A DNA stretch of 57,201 bases from Chryseobacterium sp. (GCF_019236175.1 NZ_JAFAJM010000021.1:1-57201), one strand, 5' to 3'; positions 1-7,498 are shown, numbered from the stretch's first letter. Program-made: numbers and translations. The notes: a model not told the origin generated them from the sequence alone.

Positions 1-48
1 ACCTCCGCCGTGACAGGGCGGCATTCTAACCAGCTGAACTACCGGATC
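1..48 (-). tRNA. tRNA-Asp (GTC), partial at window edge
   Basis: Fourth member of a tandem tRNA-Asp array, cut by the left window edge. The visible part runs from the 5' acceptor strand GATCCGG at 42-48 through the D-arm to the GTC anticodon region and is identical to the next two copies over this stretch. Confidence 0.93.
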
Positions 49-78
49 AATTTTTTAAAGAAATTGAGAAAACTTCTG

Positions 79-152
79 CGATCCGGACGGGACTCGAACC
101 CGCGACCTCCGCCGTGACAGGGCGGCATTCTAACCAGCTGAACTACCGGATC
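79..152 (-). tRNA. tRNA-Asp (GTC)
   Basis: A 74-nt cloverleaf: acceptor strands GATCCGG and CCGGATC with discriminator G, a TTCGAAC T-loop, and anticodon loop CTGTCAC giving GTC (Asp). No CCA is encoded, so it must be added after transcription. It is separated from the next copy by a 32-nt AT-rich spacer and is probably processed from one polycistronic precursor. Confidence 0.97.
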
Positions 153-184
153 AATTTTTTTAAAAGAAATTGAGAAAACTTCTG

Positions 185-258
185 CGATCCGGACGGGACT
201 CGAACCCGCGACCTCCGCCGTGACAGGGCGGCATTCTAACCAGCTGAACTACCGGATC
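185..258 (-). tRNA. tRNA-Asp (GTC)
   Basis: Identical in sequence to the copy at 79-152, with the same acceptor stem, GTC anticodon and T-loop. The 30-nt spacer on its upstream side (259-288) is near identical to the other spacers, which supports recent duplication of a unit of about 104-106 nt. Confidence 0.97.
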
Positions 259-288
259 AATTTTTTAAAGAAATTGAGAAAACTTCTG

Positions 289-362
289 CGATCCGGACGG
301 GACTCGAACCCGCGACCTCCGCCGTGACAGGGCGGCATTCTAACCAACTGAACTACCGGATC
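289..362 (-). tRNA. tRNA-Asp (GTC), promoter-proximal copy
   Basis: First transcribed member of the array, 37 nt downstream of a consensus promoter. It differs from the others by one base in the D-loop (CAGTTGG instead of CAGCTGG, RNA sense). The anticodon and all stems are intact, so it should be functional. Confidence 0.97.
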
Positions 363-398
363 AAAATTTTAAAGAACTTCGTTTCTTTTTCGTGGTTG

Positions 399-429
399 CA
401 AAATTACATCTTTTTTTGTTATCTGCAAA
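399..429 (-). promoter_or_regulatory. Promoter of the tRNA-Asp array
   Basis: Reading the minus strand there is TTTG (426-429), 19 nt, then TAATTTTG (399-406). This is an exact match to the Bacteroidetes primary-sigma consensus TTTG-N19-TAnnTTTG. The predicted start lies about 30 nt before the first tRNA. Confidence 0.8.
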
Positions 430-442
430 TTATTTTTGAAAA

Positions 443-468
443 AATGCCTCCCAATACTGGAAGGCATT
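443..468 (-). terminator. Rho-independent terminator of trxA
   Basis: Hairpin with 10-bp arms (AATGCCTCCC / GGAAGGCATT, one mismatch) followed on the minus strand by a T-rich run, 21 nt beyond the trxA stop codon. It also insulates the tRNA promoter downstream of it. Confidence 0.7.
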
Positions 469-488
469 CATTATCAAACTTATTTTTT

Positions 489-806
489 TTATAAGTGAGC
501 GCTTAATTTTTCAGCGATTACCTCTTTTGGAGCTACACCTACTAACTTATCTACTACTTCTCCGTTCTTAAAAATAAGAACGGTAGGGATATTTCTGATG
601 CCATACTGCATTGAAATTTCCTGGTTGTTGTCTACATCCACTTTTCCCACTACTGCTTTTCCTTCAAAATCTGATGCAACTTCTTCGATAATTGGTCCTA
701 AAGTTCTGCATGGTCCACACCATACTGCCCAAAAATCTACTAATACCGGTTTGTCTGATTTTAAAACCGTATCCTGAAATGAGCTGTCTGTAATTTCTAA
801 AGCCAT
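489..806 (-). CDS. trxA: Thioredoxin
   Basis: Thioredoxin of 105 residues, the normal full length for the family. The redox-active WCGPC motif is at 29-33 (Cys30 and Cys33) and the cis-proline that shapes the active site is Pro74 in NIPTV. It reduces disulfides of cytoplasmic proteins and is itself recycled by thioredoxin reductase, which is not in this window. There is no signal peptide, so it acts in the cytoplasm. The gene stands alone between its own promoter box and terminator. The cysteine desulfurase lies 85 nt upstream on the same strand, but the promoter box between them suggests independent transcription. Confidence 0.97.
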   Translation of the reverse strand: MALEITDSSFQDTVLKSDKPVLVDFWAVWCGPCRTLGPIIEEVASDFEGKAVVGKVDVDNNQEISMQYGIRNIPTVLIFKNGEVVDKLVGVAPKEVIAEKLSAHL

Positions 807-864
807 TTTGTTTCTTTTATTTTAATTAATATTATATTCTCGTTCAATTCTTCTATTGAATGCT

Positions 865-872
865 CAAAATTA
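865..872 (-). promoter_or_regulatory. -7 box upstream of trxA
   Basis: TAATTTTG on the minus strand, matching TAnnTTTG, about 60 nt before the trxA ATG. I see no clear -33 TTTG at the usual spacing, so support is moderate. Confidence 0.5.
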
Positions 873-891
873 CGATTTTTACCTCATAAGA

Positions 892-2067
892 CTATCTATG
901 CTCAACATTAGTTTTTTCTATAGCATAGTCCTTTGAGATTTCTTTTAGTGCATTCACTAATGCATCAATATCTGCTTTTGTTGTCATATGACTGAAAGAG
1001 ATACGCAATGGGGTACCGTGATCCATTTCATCTTCTGAAAGTACCATCATCATTACCATTGATGGCTTAGAAGCTCCGGATGAGCATGCACTTCCCTGAG
1101 AAATAGCAATACCTTTCATATCCAGCTGAAGCCCGATTAATGGGTTCTTATAAGGTAACAGAGCACTTAATACAGTGTAAAGACTATTCTCCTTTTCAGC
1201 GCTTCTTCCATTGAATTTAATCCCTGAAATTTCTGCTGAAAGCCTTTCTATAGCATAATCTTTAATCGACTGCATATGATTGGTATATTCTTCCATATGA
1301 TTCAGAGAAAGTTCTAACGCTTTTCCAAGCCCTACAATACCGGCAACGTTCTCTGTTCCCGCTCTGAGGCTTCTTTCCTGAGGTCCGCCTGTAATAATTC
1401 CTTTTAAACCCGTTGCTTTTCTGATGAAAGCAAAACCGGATCCTTTTGGTCCGTGGAATTTATGAGCACTGCAAGAAGCAAAATCTACCGGAATTTCAGA
1501 TAAATCCAGATTCATATGAGCCATTGTCTGTACAGTATCCGAATGGAAAAGAGCATGGTATTCCTTACATAGCTCAGCCACCTTTTTAATATTAATAAGG
1601 TTTCCTATCTCGTTATTGGCGTGCATTAGGCTTACTAAAGTCTTTTTATCCGAATTTTTTAATAATTCTTCTAATTTATTAAGATCAATATCTCCTTTTT
1701 CATTAGGGCGGATATAATTTACCTCCACTCCTTTTCTGCTTTTCATATCCAGGATACTTTCAGAGACACATTTGTGTTCTAAAGGCGAGCTGATGATCCT
1801 TTCAACACCAAGGTGCTCCACACTGGATTTAATAATCATGTTGTTGGATTCTGTTCCACAAGAAGTGAAAATAATTTCAGCAGGAGTTACATGAAGATAG
1901 TCTGCAACCTGCCTTCTTACATTTTCAATAAGGATTTTCGCTTCCTGGCCAAAACTATGCGTTGAAGACGGATTCCCGAAATTCATCTTCATTGTACCCA
2001 CCATTGCGTCTATAACTTCTTCTGCAAGAGGAGTGGTTGCGGCATTATCTAAATATATTTTATCCAT
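892..2067 (-). CDS. Cysteine desulfurase (NifS/IscS family)
   Basis: A 391-residue class V aminotransferase-fold enzyme that takes sulfur from L-cysteine, via a cysteine persulfide, for Fe-S clusters or thio-modification of tRNA. The N-terminus YLDNAATTP and the SAHKFHGPKG motif carrying the PLP lysine (Lys203) are intact. The catalytic cysteine is Cys328 in GSACSSG. The loop form resembles group I (IscS/NifS) enzymes rather than SufS. The start lies 2 nt from the stop of the lipoprotein gene at 2070, so the two are co-transcribed. No iscU or suf genes are nearby, which argues for a general sulfur-donor role. Assignment to IscS or NifS proper cannot be settled here. Confidence 0.93.
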   Translation of the reverse strand: MDKIYLDNAATTPLAEEVIDAMVGTMKMNFGNPSSTHSFGQEAKILIENVRRQVADYLHVTPAEIIFTSCGTESNNMIIKSSVEHLGVERIISSPLEHKCVSESILDMKSRKGVEVNYIRPNEKGDIDLNKLEELLKNSDKKTLVSLMHANNEIGNLINIKKVAELCKEYHALFHSDTVQTMAHMNLDLSEIPVDFASCSAHKFHGPKGSGFAFIRKATGLKGIITGGPQERSLRAGTENVAGIVGLGKALELSLNHMEEYTNHMQSIKDYAIERLSAEISGIKFNGRSAEKENSLYTVLSALLPYKNPLIGLQLDMKGIAISQGSACSSGASKPSMVMMMVLSEDEMDHGTPLRISFSHMTTKADIDALVNALKEISKDYAIEKTNVEHR

Positions 2068-2069
2068 TA

Positions 2070-2540
2070 TTATTTTGAATATTTTAATTCTACGGAGTTA
2101 AACTGATAATCTGAAGGAACAGCAAAAATAAACCAAGGATTGGAAATCACCTGAATTTCCATTCCGCCAGATTGTTCTTCACCCGGAACTTCCACGTAAA
2201 GAACGTTATTTTTCACAAAAGTATTTTTGATTTCGGTGATTCTGTGACTTCCTGATCTAAACATTCCCATATTATACAAAACAACTTTCTTATTTTTCGG
2301 AAACTCAGGATCATTGGCAGCAGGTTCTTTTCCCAGCTCTATAAGGCCAAAACTTCCTTTAATAATACGATGAAAGTCATTTTCATCTTTAATGATTCTG
2401 AAACTTACTTTATCTGCGCCACCCTGCGACTCAGAAACAAGAAGTTCTGCTTTTGTATTTTGCATGCCTGATGTTTTCTGGGATGATGTACTTGCGCAGC
2501 TCATTAAAGTTGCAACAAATACGATGAACAGCCTTTTCAT
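2070..2540 (-). CDS. Small lipoprotein, possible PrcB C-terminal-like domain
   Basis: Protein of 156 residues with a lipoprotein signal peptide (lipobox LMSC, Cys15). The mature part contains a conserved-looking core around residues 80-150, with a VVLYNMG strand and an ending like WFIFAVPSDY. This recalls the PrcB_C domain of protease-complex subunits, but the match is from memory and weak. It is first in a two-gene operon with the cysteine desulfurase (2-nt gap), and its -7 box overlaps the end of the HAD gene upstream. Function is unknown; an envelope lipoprotein is as far as the sequence goes. Confidence 0.75.
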   Translation of the reverse strand: MKRLFIVFVATLMSCASTSSQKTSGMQNTKAELLVSESQGGADKVSFRIIKDENDFHRIIKGSFGLIELGKEPAANDPEFPKNKKVVLYNMGMFRSGSHRITEIKNTFVKNNVLYVEVPGEEQSGGMEIQVISNPWFIFAVPSDYQFNSVELKYSK

Positions 2541-2559
2541 TTTTTACACTTTTATCACC

Positions 2560-2567
2560 CAAAATTA
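2560..2567 (-). promoter_or_regulatory. -7 box upstream of the lipoprotein/cysteine desulfurase pair
   Basis: TAATTTTG on the minus strand, 20 nt before the lipoprotein ATG and overlapping the stop codon of the HAD gene. No -33 element is obvious. Confidence 0.45.
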
Positions 2568-3152
2568 GTGAAAAAATTGGTAATGTCCTTCATTTGCCCA
2601 TTTCAACATTGGCCGATCTCCCGAAGTATCGCCAAATGCAATAATTTTATCGTATCTGGAATCGTTGATTTCTTCTTTAATTCTTACCAGCTTTTCTTTT
2701 CCGTTACAATTTTTACCTATAAAATTTCCCGTGAACACACCGTTTTTGAACTCTGCGCGTGTAGAAACAAGCTGCATTTTTAATTCTTCTGCAAAAGGTT
2801 TCACCCAGATATCCAGTGAGGCAGTTACCAATAAACTTTGTGTATTATTTCTATCGATATTTTTTATAAAGTCTAAAGCATTTTCTCTGACAATTTTAGG
2901 ATAATGATGTTCAAAAAACTGTTTAGACTTCAATTCAATTTTTTCCTGCGACTGCCCTTTCAGAATAGAACCTATAAAGCTTTTTTTCACTTTCTCCGTT
3001 TCAGCCAGCTTAAGTTTCAGTAAAATAAAAAGGGGTACATGTCTTAAAAATTGAATTCGGTATCTTGTAGAATCGTAGAATTTAAGATACATAAACATAG
3101 TATCCTTATACGTTAAAGTTCCGTCAAAATCAAAACAATACAACTTTTTCAT
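2565..3152 (-). CDS. HAD-IB family phosphatase in a DprE-like operon
   Basis: HAD-superfamily hydrolase of 195 residues in the IB (SerB-like) group. Motif I is DFDGTLT with nucleophile Asp8 and acid/base Asp10, motif II is TASLD, a lysine for motif III lies in NGKEKLV, and motif IV is FGDTSGDRPML. It is the last gene of the UbiA-DprE1-DprE2-like operon, 4 nt after the SDR. In mycobacteria a 5-phosphate is removed from decaprenylphosphoryl-5-phosphoribose before the oxidase acts. Given the context I infer that this enzyme does that step. The family alone would not predict this substrate; phosphoserine or another small phosphate ester remains possible. Confidence 0.85.
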   Translation of the reverse strand: MKKLYCFDFDGTLTYKDTMFMYLKFYDSTRYRIQFLRHVPLFILLKLKLAETEKVKKSFIGSILKGQSQEKIELKSKQFFEHHYPKIVRENALDFIKNIDRNNTQSLLVTASLDIWVKPFAEELKMQLVSTRAEFKNGVFTGNFIGKNCNGKEKLVRIKEEINDSRYDKIIAFGDTSGDRPMLKWANEGHYQFFH

Positions 3153-3156
3153 TTTT

Positions 3157-3882
3157 TTAAAGCTTTAATTTCTTGAATATAAATTCAGGGATATTCCTGA
3201 TAATCATCATAATAATACTCCAAACCGGCAAAACATATGCCACATTTTTCTGCTTTTTGAATGCTTTATAAATGCATGCAGCAGCTTCTTTTGGAGTTGC
3301 GGTCAGTTTAGGATTCAAAGGCAGACCTTCTGTCATTTTGGTAGCCATAAATCCTGGTTTTATGGTCAGAACATGAACTTTTTTATCAAAAAGATAGTTT
3401 CTAAGACCACTCAGATAGGCTGTAAAAGCGGCTTTTGCACTTCCATAAATAAAATTACTCTGCCGTCCCCTGTCACCGGCTACTGACGAAAGCCCTATAA
3501 TCGTTCCTGATCTTCGGCTCTCAAATTTATAGGCAAAATAATTCATCACAGGAACCAGTTTCGCATAATTGATTCCGATAATACGTTCTGTGTTTTTGTT
3601 ATCATAAAGCCCCTCTTCTGTTCCTTCTCCTAAATATCCCACAGCGCAAAATAATACATTTGAATTGATATTATCAAATCTGTTGTAATCAATTTCTTTG
3701 GTAAGGTCCAGCTCAATCACTTCAGACTGCTGCAGAAACTTCACATCAATATGTCTTGCAAACCTTTCCGTAGTTTCTTTATTTGAGGTAAAAAGGTAGA
3801 TTTTTCCAAATTTCTCTCCTTCCTGAAGCGCTTTTTCCACAAAAGCCTGTGCCACTTCAGATGTACTTCCCAGAACTATCAT
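3157..3882 (-). CDS. DprE2-like short-chain dehydrogenase
   Basis: SDR of 241 residues with an N-terminal nucleotide-binding motif VLGSTSEV and a catalytic Ser132/133-Tyr146-Lys150 set (LSSVAG, FIYGSAK). The C-terminus, NIPEFIFKKLKL preceded by a hydrophobic stretch, closely resembles the end of mycobacterial DprE2 (HIPRSIFRKLPI). The general layout, including the INY motif at 104-106, also fits. DprE2 reduces the 2-keto intermediate made by DprE1, which completes epimerisation of polyprenylphosphoryl ribose to arabinose. The start overlaps the stop of the DprE1-like gene by one base (TAATG), a strong sign of translational coupling. Confidence 0.88.
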   Translation of the reverse strand: MIVLGSTSEVAQAFVEKALQEGEKFGKIYLFTSNKETTERFARHIDVKFLQQSEVIELDLTKEIDYNRFDNINSNVLFCAVGYLGEGTEEGLYDNKNTERIIGINYAKLVPVMNYFAYKFESRRSGTIIGLSSVAGDRGRQSNFIYGSAKAAFTAYLSGLRNYLFDKKVHVLTIKPGFMATKMTEGLPLNPKLTATPKEAAACIYKAFKKQKNVAYVLPVWSIIMMIIRNIPEFIFKKLKL

Positions 3883-5201
3883 TATGAGTTGTTATTTATA
3901 ATTCTTTTGTGCTGTAATGACACAAATTTAGAGTTTCGAATATTTTTCAGATAATTGGTGAGTGATGATCTGCTCATGCTGTCTTTGGTAAGATAAATTC
4001 TTCCTCCGAACTCCTGAACAATACCATCCAGCTGATCAACAAGTTTTTTTAGTTTAGAATTCACCTTGAAGTCCAAAGCCAGGGTATATCCTTCCATCGG
4101 AAATGAATTGTAAGCCTCTGGGTTATTTTTTCCGAAAAGTTTTAAAACAGCCAGAAATGAGCCGTTTCCGCTTTTGGCAATGGTTTCAAGAATCCTTTTC
4201 ATTCCTTCTTTTCCGGCTTCTTTGGGAATCACCATCTGATATTGGATAAATCCTGATTTTCCATAGATTTTATTCCATTCATTAATTGAATCCAGCGGGT
4301 AGAAAAACGTTTCATAATCAATAAAATTTTTCACCTCTTTTTTGGATTGTTTTTTATAATATAGCCAGTTGAAAATTTTTACCGTCAGGGCATTCAATAC
4401 AAATCCCGGAAAATAAAACGGAACAGTTGGCTGTAGTTTTTTCTTTAATCGTAAAGGGGTTTTTACCAGATTCTGAGGCAGCTCATGCTGAAAAGCATGC
4501 TCTCCTCTCATCAGAATACTTCTGCCGATATTTTTTCCTTTCTGGAGGCAATCAATCCAGGCTACCGTGTATGTCCAGTTCTCACTTTCTTCAAATAACC
4601 TGAAAATTTCATCTAAATTATCAGCCTTGATGCTTTCCTGACGAATATAGGCGGATTCTATATTTTTGAGCTTAAATTTTGCAGTAAGGATGATTCCTGT
4701 CAGTCCCATACCTCCAATGGTGGCCCAGAATTTCTCTGCATTTTCCTCTCTGGAACAGCTGATGATTTCCCCGTTTTCCGTCATCAGCTTAAACTCGATA
4801 ACATATTCCGAAAAACAGCCTTCAGCATGATGATTCTTTCCATGCACATCAGAAGCAATAGCCCCTCCTACGGAAACAAATTTTGTCCCGGGCGTCACAT
4901 AAAGGAAATATCCCTGAGGAACAGCTATTTCAAGAACGTCTGAGAGGAGAACTCCGGCTTCACATTCAATGACCCCGTTCAAACGGTCAAAGCTGATGAA
5001 TTTATTTAATTTTTTGGTAGAAAATATAGTTTCTCCTAATGAGGCATCTCCATAACATCTGCCGTTTCCTCTGGCAATGACCTCATTATGATTCAGTACA
5101 AACTCCTTTATTTTTTTGAAGCTGTCCTCAGATCTCATTTCTTTTTCCACTACAGGGAAATTTCCCCAGTTGGTCACTTTTTGTGTGAAATTCGGCTTCA
5201 T
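3882..5201 (-). CDS. DprE1-like FAD-dependent decaprenylphosphoryl-ribose 2-oxidase
   Basis: FAD-binding oxidoreductase of 439 residues (PCMH-type domain followed by an oxidase cap). Several stretches match mycobacterial DprE1: RGNGRCYGDA at 44-53, GGAIASDVHGKNHH at 112-125, FWATIGGMGLTGI at 158-170, EWNKIYGKSGFIQYQ at 308-322, and GRIYLTKDS at 400-408 with the active-site lysine equivalent Lys406. The residue matching the benzothiazinone-reactive Cys387 of the tuberculosis enzyme is Ala375 (GYTLALDF). The C-terminal tail is about a dozen residues shorter than in DprE1. The gene overlaps its neighbours on both sides (4 nt and 1 nt). An L-gulonolactone-oxidase-type sugar oxidase is the alternative, but the HGKNHH motif and neighbours favour DprE1. 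Confidence 0.88.
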   Translation of the reverse strand: MKPNFTQKVTNWGNFPVVEKEMRSEDSFKKIKEFVLNHNEVIARGNGRCYGDASLGETIFSTKKLNKFISFDRLNGVIECEAGVLLSDVLEIAVPQGYFLYVTPGTKFVSVGGAIASDVHGKNHHAEGCFSEYVIEFKLMTENGEIISCSREENAEKFWATIGGMGLTGIILTAKFKLKNIESAYIRQESIKADNLDEIFRLFEESENWTYTVAWIDCLQKGKNIGRSILMRGEHAFQHELPQNLVKTPLRLKKKLQPTVPFYFPGFVLNALTVKIFNWLYYKKQSKKEVKNFIDYETFFYPLDSINEWNKIYGKSGFIQYQMVIPKEAGKEGMKRILETIAKSGNGSFLAVLKLFGKNNPEAYNSFPMEGYTLALDFKVNSKLKKLVDQLDGIVQEFGGRIYLTKDSMSRSSLTNYLKNIRNSKFVSLQHKRIINNNS

Positions 5202-6085
5202 TTTTTAAAGTAAATTTGAATTAAAAATGTGGCAACCCAAAGTAATAGAGTGACCTGTATATAACGATCTCTGTATACAATTTTCGTTGGGGATTCTGTT
5301 CTGTTGTATACCAGTGTCTGCTGAAGATATCTCAAAAGCGCGAAGACTACAAAAACTACAGTATAAAACACTCTTTCATGAAATCTGGCCTGAACTTCCG
5401 GTGATAGAGTAAACATCAAATAACATACGATGGCAAGAGTGATGGAAATAGATAAGGCAATATCTGCAAACTGAACATTATAGCCATCCAGCGCCCTTCT
5501 TGTTTTCCCTGAAACCTGAGCATTGATAAGCTCTCCTCTTCTCTTTCCGATAGCAAGGACCAGTGCTAACACAAATGTCAGTAAAATAGCCCATTGGGAA
5601 ATACTTATTCCTGTGATATATCCTCCTGCTAAAACCCTTAATACAAAACCAATGGCTATAATAAAAATATCAATAATCGGAACATGTTTTAATCTAAAGG
5701 TATAGGCAAGATTCATCACCACATAAAAGCCTATGATTGCTCCAAACTTCCATAAAAACTGATGAAAATATAATTGTGCAAAGAATACCAGAGCAATGTC
5801 GGCAATAATGAGCCCGGTAAGAATCCCTATGGCTGTTGATTTTGATATAGCACCGCTTGCAAGAGGTCTTCTTCTTTTTTCGGGATGTTTCCTGTCTGCT
5901 TCAATATCGTTATAATCATTCAGAATATAGACAACACTGGCAGCCAGCGAGAAAATAATGAATGCAAAAATACTTTTGGCAAGTAAGTCTACATTGGTGA
6001 TATTACCTGAAAAAAACAGAGGGACAAATACAAAAAGGTTTTTCACCCATTGCTCCACCCGGAGCAGTTTAAGATATTTCTTCAT
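5198..6085 (-). CDS. UbiA-family polyprenyl-phosphate phosphoribosyltransferase (DPPR synthase-like)
   Basis: Integral membrane prenyltransferase of 295 residues with about eight to nine hydrophobic segments. The first Asp-rich motif is NDYNDIEAD at 56-64, followed by RKHPEKRRRPLASG at 65-78. That combination is typical of decaprenyl-phosphate phosphoribosyltransferase (Rv3806c type) rather than quinone or heme UbiA enzymes. The N-terminal LLRVEQWVKNLFVFVPLFF is also characteristic. It would join PRPP to a polyprenyl phosphate in the inner membrane. It is first in a four-gene operon and its stop overlaps the start of the DprE1-like gene by 4 nt (ATGA). The lipid acceptor in this organism is not known from the sequence. 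Confidence 0.88.
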   Translation of the reverse strand: MKKYLKLLRVEQWVKNLFVFVPLFFSGNITNVDLLAKSIFAFIIFSLAASVVYILNDYNDIEADRKHPEKRRRPLASGAISKSTAIGILTGLIIADIALVFFAQLYFHQFLWKFGAIIGFYVVMNLAYTFRLKHVPIIDIFIIAIGFVLRVLAGGYITGISISQWAILLTFVLALVLAIGKRRGELINAQVSGKTRRALDGYNVQFADIALSISITLAIVCYLMFTLSPEVQARFHERVFYTVVFVVFALLRYLQQTLVYNRTESPTKIVYRDRYIQVTLLLWVATFLIQIYFKK

Positions 6086-6102
6086 TTATGCTGTTTCAAA
6101 TA

Positions 6103-6110
6103 CAAAAATA
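6103..6110 (-). promoter_or_regulatory. -7 box of the UbiA/DprE-like operon
   Basis: TATTTTTG on the minus strand, about 18 nt before the ATG of the UbiA-like gene. It sits between the OmpA-gene terminator and the operon. A -33 TTTG is not clear at normal spacing. Confidence 0.45.
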
Positions 6111-6147
6111 ACAAATTCAAAATTGATAGTATAAAAATACAAAAAAA

Positions 6148-6161
6148 ACCGCCGGAGCGGT
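6148..6161 (-). terminator. Terminator of the lipocalin/OmpA pair
   Basis: A 5-bp GC stem (ACCGC/GCGGT, tetraloop) followed on the minus strand by a run of seven or eight T, 32 nt after the OmpA-family stop codon. Confidence 0.75.
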
Positions 6162-6192
6162 CTTTTACGAAAATATTTATATGTTAAATTAA

Positions 6193-6882
6193 TTATTGCC
6201 CTTGCTTGGCATCATTAATCATTTTCTCGTTAGCAGTAATAGCAAACTCTACTCTTCTGTTTTTAGCTCTTCCTTCGTCAGTATCATTGCTGGCAACCGG
6301 CATATTCTTACCTTCACCTTTCGTAAACATTCTGTTTCCTGTGATCCCTTTACCTACCAAATAAGATTTTACGGCATCGGCTCTTCTCTGAGAAAGTGCT
6401 AAGTTGTATGCGTCTTTACCTACGCTGTCTGTATATCCGTAGATATTGATGTTTGTATCAGGGTTATCACTTAATACTTTTGCAAGTTTATCTAAGTTAC
6501 CCTGAGCCACAGAAGTAAGATTTGAAGAGTCGAAAGCAAAGTTCACAATACTTTCGTTCATGGTCACCTTAATACCGTCTCCTACTCTTTCTACCTGAGC
6601 ACCTGGTAAAGTTTCTTTAATATCTCTGGCCTGCTTATCCATTTTGTTACCGATAACATTCCCTGCAACTCCTCCGATAATACCACCTAACACAGCACCT
6701 ATCGCACCATTTCCGCCTCTGCCTACGTTGTTACCTAAGATACCACCTAATACAGCTCCGGATGCAACACCTACTGCTGTACCTCTTTGCTGGTGATTTG
6801 AATTCTGAACTGCTTCACAACTTGTCAATAACAAAGCTGATGATAAGAAAAGCGCTCCTGCGTATGTTTTAGTAAATTTCAT
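6193..6882 (-). CDS. OmpA-family lipoprotein with glycine-zipper region
   Basis: Protein of 229 residues. The lipobox LLTSC (Cys22) marks an outer-membrane lipoprotein. Residues about 34-85 form a glycine-zipper stretch (repeated GAVLGGILG/GGIIGG units) likely to insert in or pack against a membrane. Residues about 110-220 are an OmpA C-terminal domain that binds peptidoglycan, with the typical YGYTDSVG and LSQRRADAV motifs and the GRAKNRRVEF end. The architecture is that of YiaD-like proteins that tie the outer membrane to the cell wall. The lipocalin-like lipoprotein gene lies 25 nt upstream on the same strand, so they form one transcript. Confidence 0.93.
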   Translation of the reverse strand: MKFTKTYAGALFLSSALLLTSCEAVQNSNHQQRGTAVGVASGAVLGGILGNNVGRGGNGAIGAVLGGIIGGVAGNVIGNKMDKQARDIKETLPGAQVERVGDGIKVTMNESIVNFAFDSSNLTSVAQGNLDKLAKVLSDNPDTNINIYGYTDSVGKDAYNLALSQRRADAVKSYLVGKGITGNRMFTKGEGKNMPVASNDTDEGRAKNRRVEFAITANEKMINDAKQGQ

Positions 6883-6907
6883 TTTTTTGATCTTTTATGT
6901 TTATAAA

Positions 6908-7399
6908 TTATTTCATTCCGGCTCTTTCAAAATTGTAAACAACTTTTACATTTCCTCCTTCAAACGGAACATCTTGTTCAAGTGAAAACTGGTCTGTACT
7001 TTGGCTTACTAATGTCAGCACGTACCCTGCAGTATTTTGTTTTGCTTTTGTGCCGGTAGCGATTTTTTTAAACATAAATGTGCTACCATCTTTTACTTCA
7101 AACTTGATCGGTTGTGTAATAGCCGGACAGCTTCCTCCTCCGTTTAGGGTATACGCTCCGGTCCAGTTATTAGGAATTAATCTCCAATGACTTCCTACAA
7201 AACATTGCGCGTCTGCTCCTTCATCGAAAGGTTTGATTTTATATCCTTTTTCATAATTAACGCTTACAATCTGCCAATCTCCTTTTAATTTAAGGAAGTC
7301 TGCCTTTTGATTTTGAGATGTAGCTGCTCTATTCACTGAGGAACAAGACACTGCAAAAAGTGATGTTCCTAACATCCCTGCAAGTAGTAACTTTTTCAT
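6908..7399 (-). CDS. Lipocalin-like lipoprotein
   Basis: Lipoprotein of 163 residues (lipobox AVSC, Cys19). After a short linker the mature domain begins KLKGDWQIVSVNYEKG, the usual start of Bacteroidetes lipocalin-like domains, and continues as alternating beta strands. Two internal cysteines (in AQCFVG and GSCPAI) could form a disulfide. It is paired with the downstream OmpA-family gene (25-nt gap), an arrangement I recall from other flavobacteria. The ligand is unknown. Confidence 0.82.
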   Translation of the reverse strand: MKKLLLAGMLGTSLFAVSCSSVNRAATSQNQKADFLKLKGDWQIVSVNYEKGYKIKPFDEGADAQCFVGSHWRLIPNNWTGAYTLNGGGSCPAITQPIKFEVKDGSTFMFKKIATGTKAKQNTAGYVLTLVSQSTDQFSLEQDVPFEGGNVKVVYNFERAGMK

Positions 7400-7481
7400 T
7401 TTGTTGTTTATTATTTTGTTACCTTAAAGTTACAAAAAACCGTGCCAAAATTGAAAATAAAAAATAAAAAAGTCCGAAAAT

Positions 7482-7498
7482 TTCGGACCTTTTATGGT
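7482..7498 (-). terminator. Terminator of the subtilase gene
   Basis: GTCCGA/TCGGAC stem with a short A/T loop, followed on the minus strand by a T-rich run, 26 nt after the stop codon of the S8 peptidase. Confidence 0.75.

Noticed and set aside
1..362. Direct repeats with a period of about 104 nt, resembling a CRISPR or satellite array
   Set aside because: Each 74-nt unit folds as tRNA-Asp, spacers are near identical rather than diverse, and no cas genes are present.
489..2540. Thioredoxin and cysteine desulfurase as part of a phosphorothioation (Dnd-type) or other defence system
   Set aside because: No dndB-E or restriction genes nearby; both proteins are ordinary housekeeping types and separately transcribed.
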